Shown here: piece after piece, positions 6,386 through 13,986 of the stretch
Position numbering within the stretch: the stretch's first letter is position 1
Layout of the letters: every line of letters starts with the position of its first letter
NCBI GenBank assembly: GCA_018711415.1
Contig: DVIJ01000051.1
Coordinates: forward strand, 1 to 27,123
DNA from: Scatomorpha merdavium
GTDB lineage: Bacteria; Bacillota; Clostridia; Oscillospirales; Oscillospiraceae
Direction: 5' to 3'
Length of the DNA stretch: 27,123 bases
Notes under the pieces: generated by a model
The model's database searches: none
The model's input: only the letters and a program-made list of their open reading frames with translations
What the model was told of the DNA's origin: nothing
Made by a program: the position numbers and the translations under genes

Positions 6386-8260
6386 TCAGCGCAGCTTCCA
6401 CTTGAGCAGCAGCGCCGAGTTTGCTATGACCAGGACGGAGCCCGCGTTGTGTACCAGGGCGCCGACCACGGGGCCGAGGGTCCCGATTATCGCCAGGGTT
6501 ATGGCCAGGAAGTTCAGAGCCATGGAAAAGCTCATGTTGAGCTTTATGGTGGTCATCATCCGCCGCGAGAGCGCTATGAGGTGGGGCAGCTCCCGGACCT
6601 CGTCGTCCACGAGGGCGATGTCCGCGGCGTCCACGGCTATGTCGCTGCCGACGCCGCCCATCGCTATGCCGACCCGGGCCATCTTGAGCGCGGGCGCGTC
6701 GTTTATGCCGTCGCCCATCATGCAGACCGGCTCGCCCGAAGCCTGCCGCTCCTCGATGAAGCGGAGCTTGTCCTCGGGCAGGCAGCTTGACCGGACCTCG
6801 CCTATGCCCAGCTGGGCCGCAATGGTCTCGGCCGCGTTCTCGTGGTCGCCGGTCAGCAGGACAGGGCGCAGGCCCAGGGACGAGAGCCGGGACACCATCT
6901 CCGCACTGTCCTCGCGGAGCGTATCCGCAAGCGCTATGTATCCCGCATACTTGCCGTCCACCGCGACATATATCGCGGTGCAGCCCTGCCTTATGTGCCG
7001 GAGCGCTTCCTCAGGCGGCTCAAACTCCAGGCCGTGCTCACGCAGCAGCTCTGTGTTCCCGGCGAGCACGCGCCTGCCGCCCACGTCCGCCGCCACGCCC
7101 CGGCCAGGTATCATCACAAAGCCGGTGGCCTCATCCGTCTGCCCGAGCCCGGAGCGGCGGTAGCAGCTCACGACGGCCTTGCCGAGCGGGTGCTCCGAAA
7201 GCTGCTCCGCCGAGGCCGCAAGCCGGTAGAGCTCCGCGTCCCCGGGGCCGCCGGGCGCGCTCTGCGCCGCGACGACCTCCGGGCTGCCGCAGGTCAGCGT
7301 CCCGGTCTTGTCGAATGCGACTGTGCCGACCTTGGCCAGGCGCTCGAGCGCGTCCCCCTCGCGGACGAGGAAGCCGTGCTTCGTCGCGTTGCCGATGGCG
7401 GCCATGATGGCCGTCGGCGTGGCGAGGACCAGCGCGCAGGGGCAGAACACGACGAGTATGGTAACGGCGCGGATTATCTCGTGTGTGAAGAGCCAGGTGA
7501 GCGCCGCTGCGCTGAGCGCGATGACGACTATCCAGGTGGCCCAGCGGTCCGCGATTCCGACGATCTTGGCCTTGCCCGCGTCCGCGGACTGCACCAGGCG
7601 TATCATGCGCTGGATGGAGCTGTCCTCGCCCACCTTGGTCGCGCGCATGTCGAAGGCGCCGAACTGGTTCACTGTGCCGCTGGCGACCTCGTCTCCGACG
7701 GTCTTGTCCGCGGGGAGGGACTCGCCGGTCATGACGGCTTGGTTAATTGAGGTCTGGCCCGCGACGATGACGCCGTCCACAGGCACGCTCTCCCCGGGCA
7801 GGACGCGGAGCAGGTCACCGACCCGGACCTCCTGCGCCGGCACGGTGCGCTCCGCGCCGTCCTCCAGGAGCCGGGCGGTCTGCGGAGTGAGGTGGACGAG
7901 CTTTTCGATGCCCGCGCGCGCCCGGGCGACCGTCAGCTCCTCTAGCAGCGCGCCCAGCTGCATGATCAAGGCCACTTCGCCCGCCGCAAAGTATTCACCG
8001 ATGCAGACGGAGGCGATGAGCGCCATGGACACCAGGACGTCCGCCTTGATGTCGAAGGCGGTGACCAGCCCGATGACGGCTTCCAGTATGATGGGCAGGC
8101 CGCAGAGGATTATCGCCACCCAGGCAATGTCAAAGGGAAAGGGCTGCACTCCCGCCAGGCTCATCAGGACCGCCGCGCCGGAGATGACCAGCAGCGTCAC
8201 GTCCTTTTTTATCCCGCCCAGCTCGAGCAGCCCTTCCAGCTTTTCCACCAGCTTTTTCAT
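6386..8260 (-). CDS. Heavy-metal-exporting P1B-type ATPase
   Basis: This 624-residue membrane pump uses ATP to move a soft metal ion across the membrane. In order it shows the actuator TGE (178-180), the metal-binding CPC in the membrane (273-275), the phosphorylated DKTGT (D317), the SEHPLG motif (H357-P358) and GDGIND (516-521), with paired helices at both ends. It has no N-terminal HMA metal-binding domain; the first residues run straight into the first helix pair. CPC fits copper or zinc/cadmium pumps. The last helix carries HNAGSV rather than a typical copper MSxS or a zinc/cadmium DxG pattern, so the metal cannot be fixed from the motifs alone. The neighbouring CsoR with a Cys-His-Cys site favours copper. 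ATG 8260 has GAGG upstream, and the promoter contains a CsoR-like operator. Confidence 0.93.
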   Translation of the reverse strand: MKKLVEKLEGLLELGGIKKDVTLLVISGAAVLMSLAGVQPFPFDIAWVAIILCGLPIILEAVIGLVTAFDIKADVLVSMALIASVCIGEYFAAGEVALIMQLGALLEELTVARARAGIEKLVHLTPQTARLLEDGAERTVPAQEVRVGDLLRVLPGESVPVDGVIVAGQTSINQAVMTGESLPADKTVGDEVASGTVNQFGAFDMRATKVGEDSSIQRMIRLVQSADAGKAKIVGIADRWATWIVVIALSAAALTWLFTHEIIRAVTILVVFCPCALVLATPTAIMAAIGNATKHGFLVREGDALERLAKVGTVAFDKTGTLTCGSPEVVAAQSAPGGPGDAELYRLAASAEQLSEHPLGKAVVSCYRRSGLGQTDEATGFVMIPGRGVAADVGGRRVLAGNTELLREHGLEFEPPEEALRHIRQGCTAIYVAVDGKYAGYIALADTLREDSAEMVSRLSSLGLRPVLLTGDHENAAETIAAQLGIGEVRSSCLPEDKLRFIEERQASGEPVCMMGDGINDAPALKMARVGIAMGGVGSDIAVDAADIALVDDEVRELPHLIALSRRMMTTIKLNMSFSMALNFLAITLAIIGTLGPVVGALVHNAGSVLVIANSALLLKWKLR

Positions 8261-8298
8261 GACAGACCTCTTTTCTATACGTTAAGGGGTATGCCTAT

Positions 8299-8327
8299 AT
8301 TGTACCCATACGGGTATACGTTGTCAA
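8299..8327 (-). promoter_or_regulatory. P-type ATPase promoter with a CsoR-like operator in the spacer
   Basis: On the minus strand TTGACA (8322-8327), 17 bases, TACAAT (8299-8304). The palindrome TACCCATACGGGTA (8303-8316) covers the spacer and touches the -10 box. Its TACCC-N4-GGGTA form is the type bound by CsoR repressors, so a bound repressor would block RNA polymerase until metal binds. Confidence 0.85.
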
Positions 8328-8333
8328 GGGCCA

Positions 8334-8362
8334 AAAAGCAAGGGGCGGCGCAGCGCCGCCCC
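8334..8362 (-). terminator. Terminator of csoR
   Basis: A GC-rich hairpin (GGGGCGGC at 8342-8349 with GCCGCCCC at 8355-8362) begins three bases after the csoR stop codon. On the minus strand it is followed by TTGCTTTTT. It separates csoR from the ATPase promoter, so the two genes are transcribed separately. Confidence 0.75.
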
Positions 8363-8365
8363 TGT

Positions 8366-8641
8366 TCAGCCCATGTTTGAGAAACGCTCCACGGCCTTTG
8401 TGAAGCTCTCGATGGTCTTGTCCGGGTCACCGTGTTCGATGCCGTCCCGGACGCAGTGCTTGATGTGGCCCTCGAGTACGACCTTGCCGCAGCCGTGCAG
8501 CGCGGACTTGGCCGCATTTATCTGGGCCAGTATGTCCTCGCAGGGGACGTCCTCGTCCACCATGCGGTCTATGGCCTGGACCTGACCGATGATCTTTTTG
8601 AGCCTGCGGTGCAGGTTTTCCGCGTCCATACACTGTTTCAT
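8366..8641 (-). CDS. csoR: CsoR-family copper-sensing repressor
   Basis: This 91-residue all-helical DUF156 protein is a DNA-binding repressor that lets go when it binds Cu(I). The conserved core LHRRLKKIIGQVQAIDRM is present, and the metal ligands stand at C34, H59 and C63 (EGHIKHC), the Cys-His-Cys pattern of copper CsoR rather than the nickel/cobalt or formaldehyde subtypes. ATG 8641 is chosen over ATG 8656 because GGAGG lies 8 bases before it, within the upstream candidate codons. The gene lies just upstream of the metal ATPase on the same strand but has its own promoter and terminator. Copper specificity is inferred from the ligands. Confidence 0.92.
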   Translation of the reverse strand: MKQCMDAENLHRRLKKIIGQVQAIDRMVDEDVPCEDILAQINAAKSALHGCGKVVLEGHIKHCVRDGIEHGDPDKTIESFTKAVERFSNMG

Positions 8642-8654
8642 GACTTTCGCCTCC

Positions 8655-8712
8655 ATACCGTAAGAGGTATATGTATGAAACGATTATACCACCCCGCGTG
8701 AGCGGCTGTCAA
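8655..8712 (-). promoter_or_regulatory. csoR promoter with an operator-like palindrome
   Basis: On the minus strand TTGACA (8707-8712), 18 bases, TATAAT (8683-8688) with an upstream TGG. Between the -10 box and the ribosome binding site is the inverted repeat ATACC-N6-GGTAT (8655-8670). It resembles the ATPase operator with a wider centre and suggests autoregulation. Confidence 0.75.
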
Positions 8713-8727
8713 TCGCGCGGCGGCGGG

Positions 8728-9318
8728 CTAGACCTCGAGCACATAGCGCTCCCAGGCGTTGATGATAGTGGTATCGCCGCGCTTGACTTGGCGCGGGATG
8801 TTGATGCCGTAGTTCATGTGGACGTGGCCGTGTATGAGATATTTGGGTTTGAAACGGTCCAGAAATGGGAAGAAGGCTTCAAAGCCGCGGTGGGCGTAGT
8901 CCTCGGCGTCTCCGTAGCCGCGGGGCGGGGCGTGGGTAAGCAGGATGTCCACGCCGCCGGCCAGGCGCACGGCCAGCTCCGCGCGAAGCAGGCGCCAGCG
9001 CATCTGGCGTTCCGTATATTGGTAAGGCCCGCCGCTGTACATGGCGCTTCCGCCGAGACCGAGTATGCGCAGGCCGTTTACTACGACCAGCCTGTCCTCA
9101 ATGCACTCGCAGCCCTCGGGCGGAGTCTTGGCATAGCCTATGTCGTGGTTGCCGTGGACATAGAGCAGCCGCGCCCGGCCCATCGTCACGAGGAAGCTGA
9201 GGTAGCGCGGGTTGAGGTCGCCGCAGGAGAGCATGAGGTCGTAGGGGCTGAGCCGGCCGGGCTGGTAGTAGTCCCAGAGGTAGGGGCTTTCCTTGTCCGA
9301 GAGCAGCAGGAGCTTCAC
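8728..9318 (-). CDS. Small metallophosphoesterase
   Basis: A 196-residue calcineurin-type phosphoesterase, cytoplasmic, acting on an unknown phosphoester. Most metal-binding motifs of the fold are visible: CGDLNP, VHGNHD, LLTHAPP and HGHVH. The first motif, normally DxH, reads DKE (residues 8-10), so the histidine ligand is missing or replaced. The GTG start at 9318 overlaps the stop codon of the upstream gene by 4 bases (GTGA), so the two proteins are translationally coupled and probably work together. The partner carries a nucleoside-binding-type BMP domain, which makes a nucleotide-related substrate a reasonable guess and no more. Confidence 0.85.
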   Translation of the reverse strand: MKLLLLSDKESPYLWDYYQPGRLSPYDLMLSCGDLNPRYLSFLVTMGRARLLYVHGNHDIGYAKTPPEGCECIEDRLVVVNGLRILGLGGSAMYSGGPYQYTERQMRWRLLRAELAVRLAGGVDILLTHAPPRGYGDAEDYAHRGFEAFFPFLDRFKPKYLIHGHVHMNYGINIPRQVKRGDTTIINAWERYVLEV

Positions 9319-11276
9319 AGCGTCGGCCCCTCCTTTTCGGGCGGGAGTTTGTCGCGGTAGACGCCCTGGAGCCGCACGATGGAGCGGGACATGGGCAGCA
9401 GTTCGTCATAGGCGGGGATGCTGCCGTCCACGCAGTCGCAGAGCCAATCCATATTGAGGACGTCCTCCGGGCTGAGCCAGCGGTTCCCATCGCTCACGAC
9501 GCTGCCGTCCTGGGAGCGGTATTTCCTGTGGAAAACGGCGAAGGTGCCGTCTATGATGCCCTGGCAGAGGATGTTGGCGAGGCTGCGCACGCCGTCGGGC
9601 AGGTCGTCTGCGAGCTTGAGACCGACGGTGCCGCTCCTCATGCCCCACCAGTAGTTGACGGCCTTGCCGCTGTTTTTGTAGTCCAGCGCCTCCCAGCCGC
9701 CGTGGAGGATGGAGGAGACGAGGCGGATATAGAAGTTGCCCCAGTCCCAGTAGGGCGAGGCGAGGGGCTTGAGCGTCCTGCCCTGCTCCACGCTGCACAG
9801 GCCCCAGCTGCCCTGGGGCTGATTGGGAGTGGGTATGTCCCTGTTGGAGATGATGTCCACGCCCTGCTCGAGCAGGCCGCTTATCGGGTCCTCGCTGGAG
9901 CAGGACCAGGCGAGGCTTATCCTGGCGTTCGGGTTGGTCAGCCTTGCGCCGAGGGCGAAGGCGTTGATGCCGGCAGGCACGCCGAAAATGGGGTTGCTGG
10001 CGATATAGCCTATCCTGTCGCTCCTTGTCATGGCCCCGGCGATGGCGCCGGTGATGAACTTGCCCTCATAGATGCGGCTGTAATAGGTGCGCACGCCGGG
10101 ATAAGGCATGGACACGGAGCAGTTGAGGACCTTCACCTCCGGGTGCTTTGCGGCGAGCTTGCGGCAGGCTGAGATGAGCGGAGCCGTGGTGGCGAAGAGG
10201 ACCTGCGCCCCGTCCTCCACAGCCTGCTCCATGACGGCGTCCACGTCGTCCTCGGGGCAGAGATTGTAGCTGCGGACGGAGACCTCCCGGCTCATCGCCT
10301 GTTCCATGGTGCGGCGGCCGAGGTCATGCGCGGCGATCCAGTTGCTGTGTATGGGGTCCGGGCGGTTGATGAAGGCGACGTTCAGGTGGTTTGGCAGAAA
10401 GACCGAGCCGAAGATGCGCGTCAGTATGCCCTTGGAGGGCGTATCCTCCGCGTCCGTGCTCACCTCGATGGGCTCCGCCTGGGTCTTGACTTTGAGGTCG
10501 GACCAGATGGTGGAGAGGGTCTTGCTTATCTCGGGGACGGTGAGCTCCTTGATGGAGCCGATGGGGTAGAAGTCCAGCCATACGAGCAGGGCGTCGGCTG
10601 TGGTGATGCCGAGTTTTTTGCCGCCGAGCTTGGTGAAGGCCTCCTTAAAATAGTGGAAAGCGGACTGGAAGCGGCGCCTCTCATCCTCGGTCCAGACGTG
10701 GTCCGGGTCATAACCGAGCGCGGCCTGGAGCTTTGCAAAACTGCCTCTGCGGCTGAAATATACCTGATACATACCGCTCAGGCGGTAAAAGTCCATGAAC
10801 TCGTAGTAAATGACGACGGCCTCGTCCTCCGAGTAGGCGGGGATGACGCGGGTTACGTAGCCCGGGACGGTGGGGGAGCCGAAGCTCTTGAACACGCTGA
10901 CGCGCTTGTTGCCCTCCTGGACATAGAAGCGGCCCATGTACTCGTAACAGCGTATGGGGTCGCGTATGCCCTCGTCGCCCAGGTGAGCGGCGCAGAGCTC
11001 GATCCACTTTGCGGCGAACTCGGAGTCCGGCGAGAGCAGGGGCATGAAGTCCGCGGCGAAGGCCCTGCGCCGGCCCTCGCCCTTGGTCCCTACGATCTGG
11101 TCAGAGGGGATGTTTATGACGCCGAGGTCCACGTTGCCCGCGACCATCGAGTCCTGCAGGATCTCGTCCAGTATCTGCAGGTAGGGGTAGCGCCCGGAGA
11201 GGACGCATTCCTTATAGGTCTTTTGCCCGGCCTTCAGCGCTTGGGCATATTGAACAGTGGCTTCCGACTGACTCAC
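9315..11276 (-). CDS. Cytoplasmic ParB-like / BMP-domain fusion protein
   Basis: This 653-residue protein has three parts. Residues about 50-145 look like a ParB/sulfiredoxin fold, with the DPIRCYEYMGRFYVQEGNKRV stretch matching the family's G-x-R-V core. Residues about 170-270 are helical. From about 297 to 590 is a BMP/PnrA-type substrate-binding domain (LNVAFINRP, GKFITGAIAGAM, RIGYIASNPIFG, NAFALGARLTNPNA), the family that binds purine nucleosides outside the cell. No signal peptide or lipobox is present, so here the binding domain should sit in the cytoplasm and act as a sensor. I chose GTG 11276: AAAGGAGG lies 7 bases upstream, whereas ATG 11351 falls inside the -35 box. A metallophosphoesterase gene overlaps its end. 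No transporter is next to it. Confidence 0.82.
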   Translation of the reverse strand: MSQSEATVQYAQALKAGQKTYKECVLSGRYPYLQILDEILQDSMVAGNVDLGVINIPSDQIVGTKGEGRRRAFAADFMPLLSPDSEFAAKWIELCAAHLGDEGIRDPIRCYEYMGRFYVQEGNKRVSVFKSFGSPTVPGYVTRVIPAYSEDEAVVIYYEFMDFYRLSGMYQVYFSRRGSFAKLQAALGYDPDHVWTEDERRRFQSAFHYFKEAFTKLGGKKLGITTADALLVWLDFYPIGSIKELTVPEISKTLSTIWSDLKVKTQAEPIEVSTDAEDTPSKGILTRIFGSVFLPNHLNVAFINRPDPIHSNWIAAHDLGRRTMEQAMSREVSVRSYNLCPEDDVDAVMEQAVEDGAQVLFATTAPLISACRKLAAKHPEVKVLNCSVSMPYPGVRTYYSRIYEGKFITGAIAGAMTRSDRIGYIASNPIFGVPAGINAFALGARLTNPNARISLAWSCSSEDPISGLLEQGVDIISNRDIPTPNQPQGSWGLCSVEQGRTLKPLASPYWDWGNFYIRLVSSILHGGWEALDYKNSGKAVNYWWGMRSGTVGLKLADDLPDGVRSLANILCQGIIDGTFAVFHRKYRSQDGSVVSDGNRWLSPEDVLNMDWLCDCVDGSIPAYDELLPMSRSIVRLQGVYRDKLPPEKEGPTL

Positions 11277-11322
11277 AGCGGCGCCTCCTTTATCAAACAC
11301 ATATTCTGGTTTCTGCCGGACC

Positions 11323-11351
11323 ATTGTAGCAAGCGCGGGAGTAGAAGTCAA
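11323..11351 (-). promoter_or_regulatory. Promoter of the ParB-like/BMP operon
   Basis: On the minus strand TTGACT (11346-11351), 17 bases, TACAAT (11323-11328). The transcript would begin near 11316, about 40 bases before the GTG start. Confidence 0.85.
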
Positions 11352-11356
11352 GCGAA

Positions 11357-11380
11357 GCGCCGCCCCTTACGGGGCGGCGC
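11357..11380 (-). terminator. Strong hairpin after the DUF4340 gene
   Basis: A perfect 10-bp stem (GCGCCGCCCC with its complement) and a TTAC loop. On the minus strand no T-run follows, so its action as an intrinsic terminator is uncertain; the T-rich side is on the plus strand (to about 11400). It lies directly before the next promoter and may insulate it. Confidence 0.5.
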
Positions 11381-11400
11381 CGTCAGCTGTTTGTTGGTTT

Positions 11401-12252
11401 TTACTCCGCCTCGACGTCGTCCGTGCTGTCGTCCTCCATGGCGGAGAGGGCGGCGTTCACGCTGTCCACCAGGGACTGTACGGCGGTACGGTCGGTGAAG
11501 CGCGGGTCCTCGCCGTTTATAGTGGCGACGCAGGAGCCGCTGTCGTAGCTGTATATCCTGAGCACGACGTCCTCATAGCCCTCGGCGTGGAAGCTGAGCG
11601 ATATGAGCTCACCAAGCTCCAGCGACGCTCCCTCGGCGGAGCCGCTGCTGGGCAGGGCCTCCACCTGATCGAGCACGTCGTCAAAGTCCGCGTCCTCGCC
11701 ATCCAGGGTGTAGAGGTAGTCGTAATCGTCCTCGGAATAGGACATCTCCACGGCGATGGTCTCGCCGTCCTCGTCGGTCTCGTTCGTCTCGACCTCCGTG
11801 GTTTCTATGTAGTTTACCGTGACGGTCACAGCGGGGGAGTCCAGCCCGTAATTGCCCAGCGTCTTGAGATCGGCCTTGTAGTCCACGCAGTCGCCCCAGG
11901 TGAGGCCGGTTATCTGGGAGACGAAGTTTTCCGCGAGCTCGCTGTCAAGACTCAGCCAGCCGTCTCCGTCCTCGGCAAAGTAGGTGTATCTGTCGGTGTA
12001 GGCCAGGTCGGAGCCCTCCAGGTAATCGATGACCAGCGTACCGGAGGCGCGCTCGACGCTGAAGCTCACGAGCTCGGACATATCCGGAAGGGTCTCCTTG
12101 GCCACGAGGCCATAGAGCCCGTAGCTGAAGTTCGTCAGCAGGTCGGAGCTGACGAGGTAGACGTTACCGTCCCCGATGGAGACGTAGCGCAGCCCGTCGA
12201 GGCTGGTCTCATCGCCTATGTCGATGGTCGTCTCGACCTCTGCCGTGACGGT
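11401..12252 (-). pseudogene. DUF4340 protein, N-terminus missing
   Basis: About 283 residues match the back part of DUF4340 proteins: an IGDE...YVSIGDGNVYLVSSDLL opening, an acidic central region, an internal GLDSPAVTVTVNY segment and a Ser/Asp-rich end. Full members begin with a transmembrane anchor and an extra hundred or so residues, and usually sit with ABC-2/Gld-type export genes and a two-component pair. All of that is absent. In frame the sequence becomes nonsense upstream of about 12252, where the neighbouring response regulator sequence begins in another frame. It has no start or ribosome binding site of its own, so it is a fragment created by a junction. Confidence 0.8.
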
Positions 12253-12736
12253 TATGCATGAGCAAGCGCATGACGTCGAATTCACGGGAGGAGAGGCGCA
12301 CGCTGCCGACGGCGCTGAGCGTGTATCCGGTGAGGTCGAGGCAGGTGTTCCCGTAGCTGAGAACGTCCACCTGCGCGCCCTGGCGCCGGAGCAGGGCGTT
12401 GATGCAGGCCAAAAGCTCCCGGTTGTCGAAGGGTTTGGTGAGGTAGTAGTCCGCGCCGGCGTTCAGGCCCTCTATCCGGTCCCGTACTCCGCCCTTGGCC
12501 GTCAGCATGAGGATGGGCGTTGCGACGCGCTTGGCCCGCACGCGCCTAGCCAGGCTGTAGCCGTCCAGCCCCGGCATCATGACGTCCAGGATGAGCAGGT
12601 CGTAAACGCCGGTCTCAGCGTATTCCGCGCCGTTTTCGCCGTCCGTCACGACCTCAACCTCAAAACCGCGCAGCTCCAGGAGCGTTCTCAGCCCCTCGGC
12701 CAGCAGCGCCTCGTCCTCGACTATAAGTATTTTCAT
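12251..12736 (-). pseudogene. OmpR-type response regulator, C-terminus missing
   Basis: The receiver domain is complete: acidic pocket VEDE (7-10), phospho-acceptor D51 in LILDVMMPG, the LMLTA threonine, and K101 in LTKPF. The winged-helix DNA-binding domain starts normally and breaks off after SSREFDVMRLLMHN at about residue 162. Thirteen unrelated residues (RHGRGRDDHRHRR) then lead to a stop at 12209. About 60 residues, including the recognition helix, are lost, so it should be unable to bind DNA. No histidine kinase gene follows, as would be usual. ATG 12736 is the normal start, though its ribosome binding site is weak. It lies 60 bases after the isomerase gene on the same strand. Confidence 0.85.
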
Positions 12737-12796
12737 TAAGCATCACCCGGCTACAGGATACAATGCCTAACTTAAATGAACCTGAAAAGCCCGCTC

Positions 12797-13711
12797 TCAG
12801 ATGACGAATTGCTCCATATAGCGCTTGGAGAGACGGATGGATTTCAAAACGGAGGCCTCGCAGTCCTCAAAGGCCTTGTCCTCGACCTCGATGCAGGCGG
12901 CGCCGTCGTAGCCGATGTCCGTGAGCGCGGAGCAGTAGGCGCCCCAGTCCACGTCGCCCAGGCCAGGCAGCTTGGGGGACATGTAGTCCAGCGGGTAGGC
13001 CATGGTGCCGCACTGGCGGAGCTTTTCGGGGTAGAGCTTGATGTCCTTGAAGTGGACGTGGAAGATCTTGTCCCGGAACTCATATATCGGCGCGATGTAA
13101 TCCACCATCTGCCAGACAAAGTGTGAGGGGTCGTAGTTGATGCCGAGCATGGGGCTCTTTATGATATCAAAGACCTGCCGCCAGATGACGGGGGTGGTCA
13201 TGAGGTTCTGGCCGCCGGGCCACTGGTCTGGGCCGAAGAGCATAGGGCAGTTTTCGATCGCCACTCGCACGCCCAGCTCCTCCGCGAGCTGCATGATGCC
13301 CGGCCAGACCGCCGCGACCTCCCGCAGGTTGCCCTCGATGTCCATGTCCTGGACCCGGCCGATGAAGGTGGTCACCATGTTGACTCCCAGCATTGCGGAG
13401 GCACGGATGACCTTCTTCAGATGCTCGACGTTCGCCGCGCGCTTGAGCGGGTCCCCGTCCAGGGTGTTGGGGTAGAAGGCGAGGGAGGAGATCTCCACCT
13501 TCCTCTGCGCGCAGTAGTCGAGAATGTAGTCGCGCCGGGCCTCGTCGAGCTCGTCCACGTCGATATGGCTGACGCCCGCGTAGCGCCGCTCCGCCTTGCC
13601 GCAGGGCCAGCAGGCGACCTCAACGCAGTCGAAACCCAGCTCCGATACGGTATCGACCATCTTCTCGAAGCCATAGTCGGCCAGTATAGCCGATACCAAA
13701 CCAATTTTCAT
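12797..13711 (-). CDS. TIM-barrel sugar isomerase/epimerase (xylose-isomerase-like)
   Basis: This 304-residue cytoplasmic protein has the AP-endonuclease-2/xylose-isomerase-like TIM-barrel fold. Likely metal ligands appear in order: Glu in VAIENCP, Asp/His in NYDPSHFVWQ, His in HVHFKDIK and Glu in CIEVED, with the common PGLGDVDW segment before the last. It therefore probably isomerises, epimerises or eliminates on a keto- or aldo-sugar. ATG 13711 has AGGAGGT 8 bases upstream. It is transcribed away from the LacI gene, and its promoter holds a LacI-type palindrome like the one before the rightward operon, so it belongs to the same regulon. It differs from the two YcjR-like barrels of that operon: the NRYET and FHM signatures are missing. 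Confidence 0.88.
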   Translation of the reverse strand: MKIGLVSAILADYGFEKMVDTVSELGFDCVEVACWPCGKAERRYAGVSHIDVDELDEARRDYILDYCAQRKVEISSLAFYPNTLDGDPLKRAANVEHLKKVIRASAMLGVNMVTTFIGRVQDMDIEGNLREVAAVWPGIMQLAEELGVRVAIENCPMLFGPDQWPGGQNLMTTPVIWRQVFDIIKSPMLGINYDPSHFVWQMVDYIAPIYEFRDKIFHVHFKDIKLYPEKLRQCGTMAYPLDYMSPKLPGLGDVDWGAYCSALTDIGYDGAACIEVEDKAFEDCEASVLKSIRLSKRYMEQFVI

Positions 13712-13750
13712 TTGAGTGTACCTCCTAATAAAAATGCTTCATATGGGCAT

Positions 13751-13780
13751 AGTGTAAACGTTTTTACAGGCCATAGTCAA
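13751..13780 (-). promoter_or_regulatory. Promoter of the divergent isomerase gene with a LacI-type operator
   Basis: On the minus strand TTGACT (13775-13780), 18 bases, TACACT (13751-13756). The 16-base inverted repeat TGTAAA-CGTT-TTTACA (13753-13768) overlaps the spacer and -10 box. It resembles the operator at 15100 but has two more bases in the centre. Confidence 0.75.
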
Positions 13781-13915
13781 GCATTATTTCGCACTTTTTG
13801 AAAAAATCGCGGGTGGATAAGCCTGGGAGGACGAAGTGCTACGTCAAACTATACAATCAAAGCGCAATGAAACTGTGATTATTATTCAAAAAATCTATAT
13901 GGGCAAAACTGAGCC

Positions 13916-13945
13916 TTGACTTGAGCACGAGAATTGTGCATTAAT
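13916..13945 (+). promoter_or_regulatory. Candidate promoter of the LacI-type gene
   Basis: TTGACT (13916-13921), 18 bases, ATTAAT (13940-13945). The -35 is good and the -10 weak. Transcription would begin near 13952, within the operator-like site at 13951-13964. Confidence 0.45.
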
Positions 13946-13950
13946 TTAGT

Positions 13951-13964
13951 TGAAAACCATTACA
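13951..13964 (+). promoter_or_regulatory. Operator-like site before the LacI-type gene
   Basis: TGAAAACCATTACA matches 12 of 14 bases of the operator at 15100-15113 and 13 of 14 positions of the general cre/LacI consensus (TGWAANCGNTNWCA). It suggests autoregulation. Confidence 0.5.
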
Positions 13965-13986
13965 TTATGACGATAGATTGAGCAAT

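Noticed and set aside
11226..11351. ATG at 11351 as start of the ParB-like/BMP protein
   Set aside because: It lies inside the -35 box of a strong promoter and lacks a ribosome binding site; GTG 11276 has AAAGGAGG.
12209..12250. Response regulator with a novel Arg/His-rich C-terminus
   Set aside because: The last 13 residues (RHGRGRDDHRHRR) are the out-of-frame reading of DUF4340 coding sequence, not a new domain.
13967..13980. Mini-frame ATG ACG ATA GAT TGA before the LacI gene as a regulatory peptide
   Set aside because: Four codons, no ribosome binding site and no repeated amino acid; probably chance.
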